Shown: positions 1-6,773 of the stretch, one piece after another
Layout of the letters: each line of letters begins with the position of its first letter
Position numbering within the stretch: the stretch's first letter is position 1
Position numbers and translations under genes: made by a program
The notes under the pieces: generated by a model
The model's input: the letters and a program-made list of their open reading frames with translations, nothing else
Databases searched by the model: none
Told to the model about the DNA's origin: nothing
Assembly (NCBI GenBank): GCA_947470205.1
Contig: CANISK010000053.1
Location: 1 to 8,682 of the forward strand
Reading direction: 5' to 3'
Source: Neisseriaceae bacterium
GTDB taxonomy: Bacteria > Pseudomonadota > Gammaproteobacteria > Burkholderiales > UBA11063
Length of the DNA: 8,682 bases

Positions 1-633
1 AAATCGCTGTATGAAGCACAAAATGGAGATACAATAAATACCACTATTTCTTCAAGCAATCTAACGAGAATTGAAATTGAGGGTCAAAAGATTATTAAGG
101 ATTTTAGCTCGGCTAATATTTCTAAAAAAATCACTCAGCCATTAGGACAAATTTACTTAATTCCTAACACTAATACAAGTTTTAATTTATTTGTTGTAAG
201 TGATACTGGTAATACATATAACTTGCATTTAACACCATCTAAGACGTACGCCGGAGATTCTATTATCATTAAACCTGCAGAATCTAAAAAGATTCATATT
301 AGTAAGAATCAAGTGGATACTTCAGGATATATCAGAAACATTAATTATTTACTGCAAATCATGTTTTTAAATAGTAAAGATGATGGTCGTTATAATGTGA
401 GTGAAATCAATCAAACAATAACAACATATCAAAATTTAGACTCGGTTTTATTAACTAAGTATAACGATGATAATTTAACTGGTTACGTACTATTGCTTAA
501 AAATACCTCAAAAACAAAAATTCTATTAACTGAGGCACAATTTTATACTACAAAAACTTTAGCGGTGGCAATAGAAAACCCAAGTTTAGCAGTTAATGAT
601 TTTACGCGTGTATTTTTGATAAAAGAGGATTAA
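1..633 (+). CDS. traK: TraK, F-type T4SS outer-membrane core protein (VirB9-like), 5' end missing
   Basis: The frame is open from the first base to TAA at 631-633, giving 210 residues with no start; the ATG at 223 is internal. TraK is the periplasmic VirB9/secretin-like subunit that joins TraV and TraB in the channel core. Seen: near the window start, a stretch reading TISSSNLTRIEIEGQKI (about residues 14-30 of the fragment), which matches the TraK pattern of an 'iS..eltRI.v.G.rI' strand. It is followed by 'YLIPNTNTSFNLFVVSDTGNTY' split over residues 54-75, the usual region ending in a tY.L.L.P strand. F TraK is about 240 aa, so roughly 30-40 residues, including the signal peptide, should lie upstream. 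Being first in a K-B-V-C order supports the call. The stop codon is one base from the traB start. Confidence 0.85.
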   Translation, partial: KSLYEAQNGDTINTTISSSNLTRIEIEGQKIIKDFSSANISKKITQPLGQIYLIPNTNTSFNLFVVSDTGNTYNLHLTPSKTYAGDSIIIKPAESKKIHISKNQVDTSGYIRNINYLLQIMFLNSKDDGRYNVSEINQTITTYQNLDSVLLTKYNDDNLTGYVLLLKNTSKTKILLTEAQFYTTKTLAVAIENPSLAVNDFTRVFLIKED

Positions 634-634
634 G

Positions 635-1831
635 ATGGAACCAAAGAAGTTTAATTCAAAATCAATAATCCAGAAATTTAGAAAGCAATTTATTATTGGT
701 GGTGGAATAGCGTTGATTGTAATCTTAATTCTCACGTATTCAACAGCACCAAAACCAACTACAGAAACCCCAAAAGATACTGTTGACACAACGTTTTCTG
801 GGATAAAAAATCAAACCCCCAATCCTGCTGAGGTAATGCAACAACATTTAAATAATTTTGAATTAAATCAACAGAAAGTGAATCAACAGAATGCGGAAAA
901 GATAGCACAATTAGAATCAGAAAACCAAGGATATAAACAGGCTGCTGATGAAGCAGAGTCAAAAGCAGTTGCAACAAATCAGAAACTAGCACAACTAAAT
1001 ACCATAAAAGCTGAAGCATCTGGGGTAAAGGCTCAAGTAAATCCACAAAAACTGATAATGGAAGATGATATAAATGATGGAGTGGCGACCCAATCTTCTG
1101 AAAATGGTTCTACAAACATAAATAATCATCAACCCACAGAAGATAATAAAAACATAGCAACTTATATACCATCCAATAGCTTTATTAAAGGGGTATTAAT
1201 TAGTGCATTGTCAGCTAATACTGGAGGAAATGCCAATGCAACACCAACACCTGTACTAATTAGATTAACTGATTTAGCTCAACTACCTAATTCATTTAAA
1301 GCTAATATTAAATCATGTATGGTTGGTGGTGCTGGCTGGGGTGATTTATCAACTGAACGAGTAAAAATAAGATTAACAAAGTTATCTTGCGTTTTAAAAT
1401 CTGGACAAGCAATCGATACGGATGTTTATGGATATATCTCTGGGGAAGATTCTAAAGCAGGCATAAAAGGAATGGTAATAACTCATTCTGGTTCTGTTGC
1501 CGCAAAAGCTGCACTTGCTGGATTTTTGCAAGGCATGGGTACAGTTGGTCAAGCAATGGGTCAAACCCAGACAATTACGCCATTAGGAGGCGTAACAACA
1601 ACGATAGCACCTGACCAAGCTGCTTATGCTGGTGCAGGTACTGGTTTATCACAAGTAGGTTCAACCTTATCTCAATATTATATGAGTATGTTGCAACAAA
1701 TCTCCCCAGCAATTGAAGTTTCTGCGGGTAGACACATTACAGTAGTTTTTGAAAAAGGTGTTGAGTTTAAACTACCAATTAATGACGAACTGAGTTTAAA
1801 TAACCAACCATTGCCACTTAATAAGGATTAA
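635..1831 (+). CDS. traB: TraB, VirB10-like inner-to-outer membrane scaffold of the F-type T4SS
   Basis: 398 aa. TraB anchors in the inner membrane, crosses the periplasm and contributes to the outer-membrane pore with TraK and TraV. Seen in order: a basic cytoplasmic N-terminus (1-18), one membrane segment (about 19-35), a Pro/Thr-rich linker (38-63), a Gln/Asn/Glu-rich probable coiled coil (about 66-118), a polar linker, and the conserved C-terminal domain from YIPSNSF (177). That domain has Cys228 and Cys252 around a GAGWGD motif, then VYGYISGEDSKAGIKG (264-279), an Ala/Gly-rich stretch (about 286-308) likely to be the membrane-crossing antenna, and an SAGRHITVVFEKG closing strand (363-375). 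The cysteine pair is typical of F-type TraB and suggests a disulfide. The start is ATG 635 with an AGAGG site about 8 bases upstream inside the traK end, implying coupled translation. Length is slightly below F TraB (about 475 aa), mostly through shorter linkers. Confidence 0.93.
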   Translation: MEPKKFNSKSIIQKFRKQFIIGGGIALIVILILTYSTAPKPTTETPKDTVDTTFSGIKNQTPNPAEVMQQHLNNFELNQQKVNQQNAEKIAQLESENQGYKQAADEAESKAVATNQKLAQLNTIKAEASGVKAQVNPQKLIMEDDINDGVATQSSENGSTNINNHQPTEDNKNIATYIPSNSFIKGVLISALSANTGGNANATPTPVLIRLTDLAQLPNSFKANIKSCMVGGAGWGDLSTERVKIRLTKLSCVLKSGQAIDTDVYGYISGEDSKAGIKGMVITHSGSVAAKAALAGFLQGMGTVGQAMGQTQTITPLGGVTTTIAPDQAAYAGAGTGLSQVGSTLSQYYMSMLQQISPAIEVSAGRHITVVFEKGVEFKLPINDELSLNNQPLPLNKD

Positions 1832-1834
1832 TCG

Positions 1835-2458
1835 ATGTATAAAAAAATATTACTTATTTCAATTTTACTACATTTAACTGGTTGTGCGAGCACTTACCCA
1901 TGTGGTGAACCTGATCATGGTAAGTGCGTATCAGTTTCATCTAACTATGATAAATCTTTTATTGATTATAAGAATCCAGATGATTTACCAAAAGATGATA
2001 GTTGGTTTAGTTCAAGTGACAATAAACCAACACCAATAAAAATGAACTTTACGAAATATAGTCAAATTCCAGTAGATGGTTCACCATTAGTATCGCAGCC
2101 AACAATGATGCGTGTGTGGTTAACCACATATACTGATAGCGACAACATATATCATGGACAAAGTTACGAATATATGCTAACTGACAAAGGACATTGGTTA
2201 TACGGAAATAATTCCCTAGAAACTAATTCAAAACTTAAGAACATTTCTTTAATACAAGGATCAAAAAATACTGCCATGTCAGATAGTGGTTATGGTTTAC
2301 CACCCAAATCAGATAAGCCAACAAGTCCTAATGGATTATTGAATGATTACCCTGCTTTTAATGCATTAAAAAATCAACCAGTGCAAATTAATAAGACAGT
2401 ACCATTTAATCCGACACCACCAACTAGTCAAACTACAACTACAATTTATGCAAATTAG
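1835..2458 (+). CDS. traV: TraV, outer-membrane lipoprotein of the F-type T4SS core
   Basis: 207 aa. TraV is the VirB7-like lipoprotein that holds the TraK/TraB channel at the outer membrane. Seen: a lipoprotein signal peptide (1-16) with lipobox LTGC, so Cys17 is the predicted acylated residue. Ala at +2 favours sorting to the outer membrane. Two further cysteines (23 and 31) follow closely, a layout shared with F TraV. The family signature is the block at 89-121, with MMRVWLTTYTDSDN then HGQSYEYML and a final KGHW, which parallels the 'RVW..py.D..g.lh..sy.y....gkW' region of TraV. The middle and C-terminal parts are polar; the tail is Pro/Thr-rich (190-203). ATG 1835 lies 3 bases after the traB stop, with an AAGGA site at 1823-1827. 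The call rests on lipobox, cysteines, RVW motif and position between traB and traC. Confidence 0.9.
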   Translation: MYKKILLISILLHLTGCASTYPCGEPDHGKCVSVSSNYDKSFIDYKNPDDLPKDDSWFSSSDNKPTPIKMNFTKYSQIPVDGSPLVSQPTMMRVWLTTYTDSDNIYHGQSYEYMLTDKGHWLYGNNSLETNSKLKNISLIQGSKNTAMSDSGYGLPPKSDKPTSPNGLLNDYPAFNALKNQPVQINKTVPFNPTPPTSQTTTTIYAN

Positions 2459-2462
2459 GGAG
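2457..2462 (+). promoter_or_regulatory. Ribosome binding site of traC overlapping the traV stop
   Basis: The AGGGAG sequence is a strong SD match that shares two bases with the TAG stop of traV (2456-2458). It sits 7 bases before the traC ATG at 2470. The overlap suggests that ribosomes finishing traV help to load traC. It is the best SD match among the starts in this window, which fits an abundant ATPase, although that last point is inference. Confidence 0.7.
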
Positions 2463-2469
2463 ACGAATT

Positions 2470-5220
2470 ATGCGTGAACAATTACGTAATGTACTTAATA
2501 AATACCATGCTGATAATGTGCCAGAACTAATGAATTCTTTCTTTAAAAAAATGAGAAAACAGGATGTACCAGATAGCTATACCCGTCAAGTTAAAAACAA
2601 AAATAAACTAAATCCTCGTAAATTTGAGTTTGCAAATTTATTAGAATCAAATCGTTTGGCGGATATATTGCCTTATGAATGGTTTGATACAGAAACAAAT
2701 ATCTATCAAACTACACGAGCGTATGGGTTTGTTTTTGATTGTTCAACACTTACTACTCCAGGTATTAATTTAGATGATCAGTTAAAAAGTTTATTTAATT
2801 TAGGTATACCAGATGGTACATGTATGCAAGTATTATTATTAGCATCATCTGAGTTGGAAGACAAATTTAATTATTATAAATCCCAACGTAAAAGCCCATT
2901 GTTACATAAACTTGCAACGGAACGGGTAAGATTTTATCAAGCAGGACTTAAGGAATCGCTCAAGCCAGGCTATAAACTGGGTGTGCGAGATTTTAGATTA
3001 GTTATTTCTTTTACTTTTGATGGCTTGTATGATGAATCAAACAAATCCGCGATTGTATCATTGCAACAATCAATCGCTTCTGTTCTTAAAAACTGCTCGA
3101 TACAAAACCAATTAATGCAACCAACCGAGTTTATTAATTTGCTACGTGAATTATTATGCACTGAATCAAAACCAATAGATAAGCATACTTACGATAATCG
3201 ACGGTCTATTCGTGAACAAATAGCAGATATAGATAATAACATTTATGTGTCAGCGGATGGAATGTGTATTAATGATGTGGGTATAAAGTCAATTGCGATT
3301 GGGCAATATCCACAAGAGTTTAGTATTAATCAATGTCCCAATTTTACGGGCAACTTGTTTAATATTGCAGCTCAAATCTCTCATCCATTTTTTATTGTGC
3401 AAAATATAACTTTTTTAGATCAAGGTAAGGAGAATGCTAAGCTATATTCAAATGCTCAAAAAACTTCATTACAGGTTCAAAAGGGAAAATTTACTGCTCT
3501 ATTTAACGTATTTCACCGAAAGCATGCAGAGTATCAATTACTGCAACAAGCAATATCTACAGGTGAGGGGTTAATGCTAATGAGCCATTATATTCATGTA
3601 TATTATCCGTTGGGTCAATCAGAATCTGCGTTTCAAGAAGTAAAATCTTTATATCAAACCTTTGGGTTTAAAGTAATAACTAATTCTAATCTACAGCTAC
3701 CATCCTTATTATGTAGCTTACCATTATTTCATGATTTTATTGCTACCAAAGAACAAAAACGCTATCAAATGATGGCATTATATACGCAAACCAATGTAGT
3801 AAATTTAATGCCTCTATTTGCAGATCATAATGGTACAGGAAACCCATTATTAATGTTTTTATCCCGTCGTGGGCAACTTCAATTTTATGATATATTTCAA
3901 TCGAATACAAATTACAATGTAGCAATTAGTGCTAATACAGGTTCAGGTAAGTCATTTTTTACAAATGAGATAGTAGCTTCATATCGAGCCATTGGAGCAA
4001 AAGTTAATATTATTGATGTGGGGCGTTCATATAAAAATACATGTGAAGTGCTAGACGGTCAATATATCGAGTTTACTGCTGAAGCAGGGATTTGCATTAA
4101 CCCATTTTCATTTGTACAATGTAAGGTAATACCAGAAGGCATTAATCCTAGTTCTCTAACTAAAGAGCAATTAGCACAATTTCCAGACTATGATTTTAAA
4201 AAACTAGATAAACAGGAAATGCTAGCTATAAAAGATTTAGACGATCAAATTACAATGTTAAAAGAAATATTTTTGGTCTCTGCTGGTATAGATAAAAATG
4301 ATTCCAATTATGCGCTATTTGCCAGCTATTTTGAACAGGCGATTATTGGTTCATTAAGAAAACATCAAAACAACTCAACGTACACCACTGTATTTGAAGA
4401 ACTATTGGAAGAGTCTAAGAATGATAATAAAGGCTTAATTAAGGATTTGGCAAATGCAATTAAATCATACACAAAATATGGAATTTTTGGAAAATATTTT
4501 GAAGGCAAATCAAATCTCAATCTTAATAATGAGCTAATCGTTTTAGAATTGGAAGAATTACAAGCCAAAGGTAATTTAAAATTTATTGTTTTATTAATTT
4601 TAATGTTGAAAATTACTCAAGATATGTATTTATCTGATAGAGGTCAAAAGAAAATTTGCATTATCGATGAAGCTTGGGACTTAATGTCAGGCGGCAATAC
4701 TGGTCAATTTATTGAAACAGGATATAGACGTGCTAGAAAATATAATGGTGCTTTTATAACAATCACACAACGTGTTGATGATTATTCTGTAAATCCTACA
4801 ACGCAAGCTTGTTATAGTAGTTCGGCGTGGAAGATAATGCTTATGCAGAATGCTCCAATCACAGTTAAACTTGAAGATTATATGGTAAAGCTCATTGCTA
4901 GTTTAAAAACTGAAAAGGGGGTATTTTCTGATTTATTAATCCAAAGCGTAGATAATAAAATAGAAACGCTATGTAGGTTTATGGTTGATGATTTTACACA
5001 GTTTCTATACTCAACTACCCCTGATGATATTTCATTAATAAAAACAGTTAAACAACAAGAACAATATTCAAATGTAGTTGATGTTCTTGAGCGTGTGGTA
5101 ACAATTATTAATACATACATATCCAAATACAATAGATCGAGAAGAAATATCTCTACAGAGCTTTTGCAGCAAATAAAAAAGAATGGCTACCCTAATTTTA
5201 TTCAATTATTAGGAATATAA
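2470..5220 (+). CDS. traC: TraC, VirB4-family ATPase for pilus assembly
   Basis: 916 aa, slightly longer than F TraC (about 875). TraC is the peripheral cytoplasmic ATPase that powers pilin handling and channel assembly at the inner membrane. Seen: an N-terminal TraC_F domain (about 45-450), recognisable from the RAYGFVFDCS block near residue 83. The C-terminal RecA-like domain has Walker A ANTGSGKS at 488-495 (bases 3931-3954, Lys494), GRSYKNTC at 518-525, GICINPFSF at 540-548, LIVLELEEL at 689-697, Walker B IIDEAWD at 731-737 (Asp733, Glu734), and RRARKYNGAFITITQR at 753-768. All are in family order and nothing catalytic is missing. No membrane segment is seen, as expected. ATG 2470 follows the AGGGAG site. 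The gene is followed by the only sizeable gap in the window, so it may end a transcription or processing unit. Assignment is very secure. Confidence 0.97.
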   Translation: MREQLRNVLNKYHADNVPELMNSFFKKMRKQDVPDSYTRQVKNKNKLNPRKFEFANLLESNRLADILPYEWFDTETNIYQTTRAYGFVFDCSTLTTPGINLDDQLKSLFNLGIPDGTCMQVLLLASSELEDKFNYYKSQRKSPLLHKLATERVRFYQAGLKESLKPGYKLGVRDFRLVISFTFDGLYDESNKSAIVSLQQSIASVLKNCSIQNQLMQPTEFINLLRELLCTESKPIDKHTYDNRRSIREQIADIDNNIYVSADGMCINDVGIKSIAIGQYPQEFSINQCPNFTGNLFNIAAQISHPFFIVQNITFLDQGKENAKLYSNAQKTSLQVQKGKFTALFNVFHRKHAEYQLLQQAISTGEGLMLMSHYIHVYYPLGQSESAFQEVKSLYQTFGFKVITNSNLQLPSLLCSLPLFHDFIATKEQKRYQMMALYTQTNVVNLMPLFADHNGTGNPLLMFLSRRGQLQFYDIFQSNTNYNVAISANTGSGKSFFTNEIVASYRAIGAKVNIIDVGRSYKNTCEVLDGQYIEFTAEAGICINPFSFVQCKVIPEGINPSSLTKEQLAQFPDYDFKKLDKQEMLAIKDLDDQITMLKEIFLVSAGIDKNDSNYALFASYFEQAIIGSLRKHQNNSTYTTVFEELLEESKNDNKGLIKDLANAIKSYTKYGIFGKYFEGKSNLNLNNELIVLELEELQAKGNLKFIVLLILMLKITQDMYLSDRGQKKICIIDEAWDLMSGGNTGQFIETGYRRARKYNGAFITITQRVDDYSVNPTTQACYSSSAWKIMLMQNAPITVKLEDYMVKLIASLKTEKGVFSDLLIQSVDNKIETLCRFMVDDFTQFLYSTTPDDISLIKTVKQQEQYSNVVDVLERVVTIINTYISKYNRSRRNISTELLQQIKKNGYPNFIQLLGI

Positions 5221-5338
5221 TTAAAATACTATACATAGCCTTAATGTGGAACATAGGCTATGTAGCCAATAAAAGACGAATCATTAACCCAGGTAATATT
5301 TATTTTAGTAATAATAATTTAAAGGAAAGGTCTAAAGT
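5221..5338 (+). other. 118-base intergenic gap between traC and the 171-aa gene
   Basis: This is the only non-coding stretch over 40 bases in the window. Its left half holds the hairpin at 5232-5264. Its right half is very AT-rich and contains a TAATAT hexamer at 5294-5299 that could act as a -10 element, but I find no convincing -35 box 16-18 bases before it. A second promoter for the downstream genes is therefore possible but unproven. The gap ends in the ribosome site AAAGGAAAGG (5321-5330), 8 bases from the ATG at 5339. No small ORF with a ribosome site was seen. Confidence 0.55.
5232..5264. promoter_or_regulatory. Imperfect hairpin just after traC, possible mRNA processing or attenuation site
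   Basis: TACATAGCCT (5232-5241) and AGGCTATGTA (5255-5264) are a perfect 10-base inverted repeat. Inside the loop ATGT (5244-5247) pairs with ACAT (5251-5254), leaving a GGA tip and a two-base bulge (5242-5243). The result is a nearly continuous 14-pair stem. On the + strand it is followed by GCCAATAAAAG rather than a T-run, so it is not a standard intrinsic terminator for traC. On the other strand the following bases are AGTATTTTAATT, only weakly T-rich. It may instead stabilise or separate the upstream message, or be an operator-like palindrome. The structure is seen; the function is inferred. Confidence 0.5.
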
Positions 5339-5854
5339 ATGAAAAAAATAATAAGAGTAACTTGTTTATTATTGGTTTCAAGTTATATGTTTGCGAGTTC
5401 GATTGAGATATCAAAAGAGCCAAGTTTGGCAAATAGTCAAAAATCAACCCCTAATGACGTTAAGCCCTATATAATTTCAAAAGGTTCAGTTCTTGTGGTT
5501 GACAATTTAAGAACTATAAAACTCAAATCTGGTAAAGATATTTTGATGACAATTGGAAGTATTAATAGCAACCAATTTAATGATGACTATAAGCATAATT
5601 TAAAAAATTGCACTTTTGTTGCAGATGGTGTTTATGGCGATAAGTTTTGGTATCCAATTAAAATGATGTGTCAGTACAGAACATTAAATGTAAATATGTA
5701 TTTTACTGATAAAGTTACCACGTTGTCCCATAATGAGAATACGTTAAACATTCAATTAAACATAGATCTACCTGTGCATGGTTTTATTATAGCAACACAA
5801 AATGGAAAGTTAGGACAAGATAGGTTTCCTCTTGATGATATAAAATTTAAATAA
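5339..5854 (+). CDS. Exported 171-aa protein, unrecognised; weak resemblance to the TraB C-terminal domain
   Basis: I do not recognise a named family. Seen: a classic signal peptide (1 to about 20, basic MKKIIR, hydrophobic CLLLVSSYMF, likely cut near ASS), then a polar stretch (21-42) and a beta-rich domain to the end with no further membrane segment, so it should be periplasmic. Two mature-chain cysteines, 91 and 111, flank a VYGD motif. The order YIISKGSVL (44-52), NLKNC (87-91), GVYGD (97-101), IKMMC (107-111) and VHGFI then NGKLGQ (146-160) mirrors YIPSNSF, NIKSC, GWGD, RLTKLSC and VYGYI then DSKAGI in the TraB encoded at 635-1831. It could be a stand-alone TraB/VirB10-like domain lacking anchor and antenna; this is inference from short motifs by eye. 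The gene opens a second cluster, just upstream of trbI. The start has a strong SD (5321-5330). Protein reality 0.9; the TraB link about 0.4. Confidence 0.8.
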   Translation: MKKIIRVTCLLLVSSYMFASSIEISKEPSLANSQKSTPNDVKPYIISKGSVLVVDNLRTIKLKSGKDILMTIGSINSNQFNDDYKHNLKNCTFVADGVYGDKFWYPIKMMCQYRTLNVNMYFTDKVTTLSHNENTLNIQLNIDLPVHGFIIATQNGKLGQDRFPLDDIKFK

Positions 5855-5857
5855 ATT

Positions 5858-5862
5858 AGGAG
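5858..5862 (+). promoter_or_regulatory. Ribosome binding site of the trbI-like gene
   Basis: AGGAG lies 5 bases before ATG 5868 and 3 bases after the stop of the 171-aa gene. It fixes the start of this short gene, whose translation might otherwise be doubted. It also shows that the trbI-like gene can load ribosomes on its own. Confidence 0.7.
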
Positions 5863-5867
5863 TAATA

Positions 5868-6215
5868 ATGACTGAAATATATAAATATGTCATTCAAGCA
5901 ATAATAACAGTGATTATAGTTTTAATAAGCATGATTATTATGCGTCACAACCAGCCACCATCAATAGTTAAAATTGACTTAGTGGCAATCACTACACATT
6001 ATACTGAAATAATGACAAAAAATACCATTGATGGTTCTAATTCAGATGAAGCAAAAAAGATTTCAGAAACAATAAAAAATAACCTAGAGCCAGTAATAAG
6101 TGACTATGCGAAGAACCATAATGTAGTGGTTATTCAAGCTCAGGCTTTAATAGATAGTCTAACACCTGATATCACAGACTATGTTATCCAACAGTTAGAT
6201 AAAAAGATAAAATAG
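5868..6215 (+). CDS. trbI: TrbI-like (F-type) small inner-membrane protein
   Basis: 115 aa. F TrbI is a 128-aa one-span inner-membrane protein linked to pilus outgrowth and retraction; it is unrelated to the RP4 TrbI of the VirB10 family. Seen: a short N-terminus, one membrane segment (about 8-25), then a periplasmic domain starting with VKIDLVAITTHYTE (34-47). This resembles the 'v.Fd...t...f' opening of F TrbI after its membrane span. Further on, the NNLEPVISDYAKNHNVVVIQA stretch (71-91, central motif YAKNHNVVVI), then LTPDITDYV (98-106), parallels the F TrbI tail in which a W..kH.avIlVs strand is followed by ..pDIt..i. The position after traC (here after one extra gene) is where F places trbI. 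Similarity is modest and judged from memory of the family, but topology, length, tail motif and context agree. Confidence 0.72.
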   Translation: MTEIYKYVIQAIITVIIVLISMIIMRHNQPPSIVKIDLVAITTHYTEIMTKNTIDGSNSDEAKKISETIKNNLEPVISDYAKNHNVVVIQAQALIDSLTPDITDYVIQQLDKKIK

Positions 6216-6216
6216 C

Positions 6217-6759
6217 ATGAAAATTAATAAAAAAACAGTTGTATGGTTTGCTGTTATTGTTGTTTTTGGGTGGAGTATTATTTTAGGTGTATATATTACT
6301 TCGAAATATTACCAACTACAGATTAATTTAAGTGGCTCAATGTACAAAAAGGTTTGGATTACCCATTTGGGAGATGCAAATGTAAAATGTGAGGATTTTG
6401 TGGTAATTAAATTTCATGATTATAGAATGAAAAATCCAACTGAGTATGAGTTAGTGGTTAAGCAAATAGGTGGCGTTGGTGGTGATGAGATTATAGTTAA
6501 GAATTGGGTGGGTTATGCAGAAGATGTAAAAAAACCCAATAAAACTACTTGGATGTATATCTTACCAGAAGGTGCGTATCCAACATATGATACGTTGTCA
6601 GGATATCACTTTACTCCTCTAACCACTAAAAATATGATTATTCCGACGGGATACTATTTTTTACATGGACAACAGCATCCGTCATTTGATTCAAGATATA
6701 AAGAATTTGGATTAATTAATAAAAATCAAATTTTAGGTAAAACATACCCACTTTTTTAA
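6217..6759 (+). CDS. trhF: S26-family conjugative signal peptidase (TraF of RP4 / TrhF type)
   Basis: 180 aa. This class of inner-membrane serine protease matures exported conjugation proteins, and in RP4 it trims and circularises the pilin; the substrate here is not in the window. Seen: an N-terminal membrane anchor (about 8-27), a catalytic-serine box LSGSMYK (38-44, Ser41), a lysine box VVKQIGGVGGDEI (80-92, Lys82) matching 'lvKrvvg.pGD', and the closing box SFDSRY (156-161) followed by ILGKTYPLF at the C-terminus. Both members of the Ser/Lys dyad are present, so it should be active. It is not the thioredoxin-like TraF of the F plasmid, encoded just downstream. F itself lacks such an enzyme and relies on host LepB, so this is a trait of H-type/SXT-like relatives. 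ATG 6217 is one base after the trbI stop, with no clear SD, so translation probably depends on trbI. Confidence 0.9.
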   Translation: MKINKKTVVWFAVIVVFGWSIILGVYITSKYYQLQINLSGSMYKKVWITHLGDANVKCEDFVVIKFHDYRMKNPTEYELVVKQIGGVGGDEIIVKNWVGYAEDVKKPNKTTWMYILPEGAYPTYDTLSGYHFTPLTTKNMIIPTGYYFLHGQQHPSFDSRYKEFGLINKNQILGKTYPLF

Positions 6760-6764
6760 GAAAG
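6758..6764 (+). promoter_or_regulatory. Weak ribosome binding site deciding the traF start
   Basis: AAGAAAG, partly within the trhF stop (6757-6759), is the only purine-rich run before traF. It abuts the TTG at 6765 and is three bases from the TTG at 6768, too close for either. It is 9 bases from ATG 6774, a normal distance. It therefore favours 6774 as the start. Confidence 0.5.
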
Positions 6765-6773
6765 TTGTTGCAC

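Noticed and set aside
586..1046. Two minus-strand open frames (586-789 and 759-1046)
   Set aside because: They lie opposite traK/traB, lack ribosome sites, and read as Leu-rich mirror translations of the Gln/Asn-rich coding strand.
2970..5132. Four minus-strand open frames inside traC
   Set aside because: They are antisense to a well conserved ATPase, short, without ribosome sites or recognisable motifs.
5232..5264. Rho-independent terminator for traC
   Set aside because: The hairpin is good but the following + strand bases (GCCAATAAAAG) have no T-run; kept only as a structural element.
5270..5320. sigma70 promoter before the 171-aa gene
   Set aside because: A TAATAT -10 candidate exists, but AT-rich DNA gives such hexamers by chance and no fitting -35 box was seen.
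6217..6759. Reading this gene as the F-plasmid TraF
   Set aside because: Ser and Lys boxes show an S26 peptidase; the thioredoxin-like F TraF is the gene at 6774-7565. The shared name is a coincidence of nomenclature.
6765..6773. TTG 6765 as the traF start
   Set aside because: It directly abuts the only purine-rich run; ATG 6774 has proper spacing and keeps the signal peptide.
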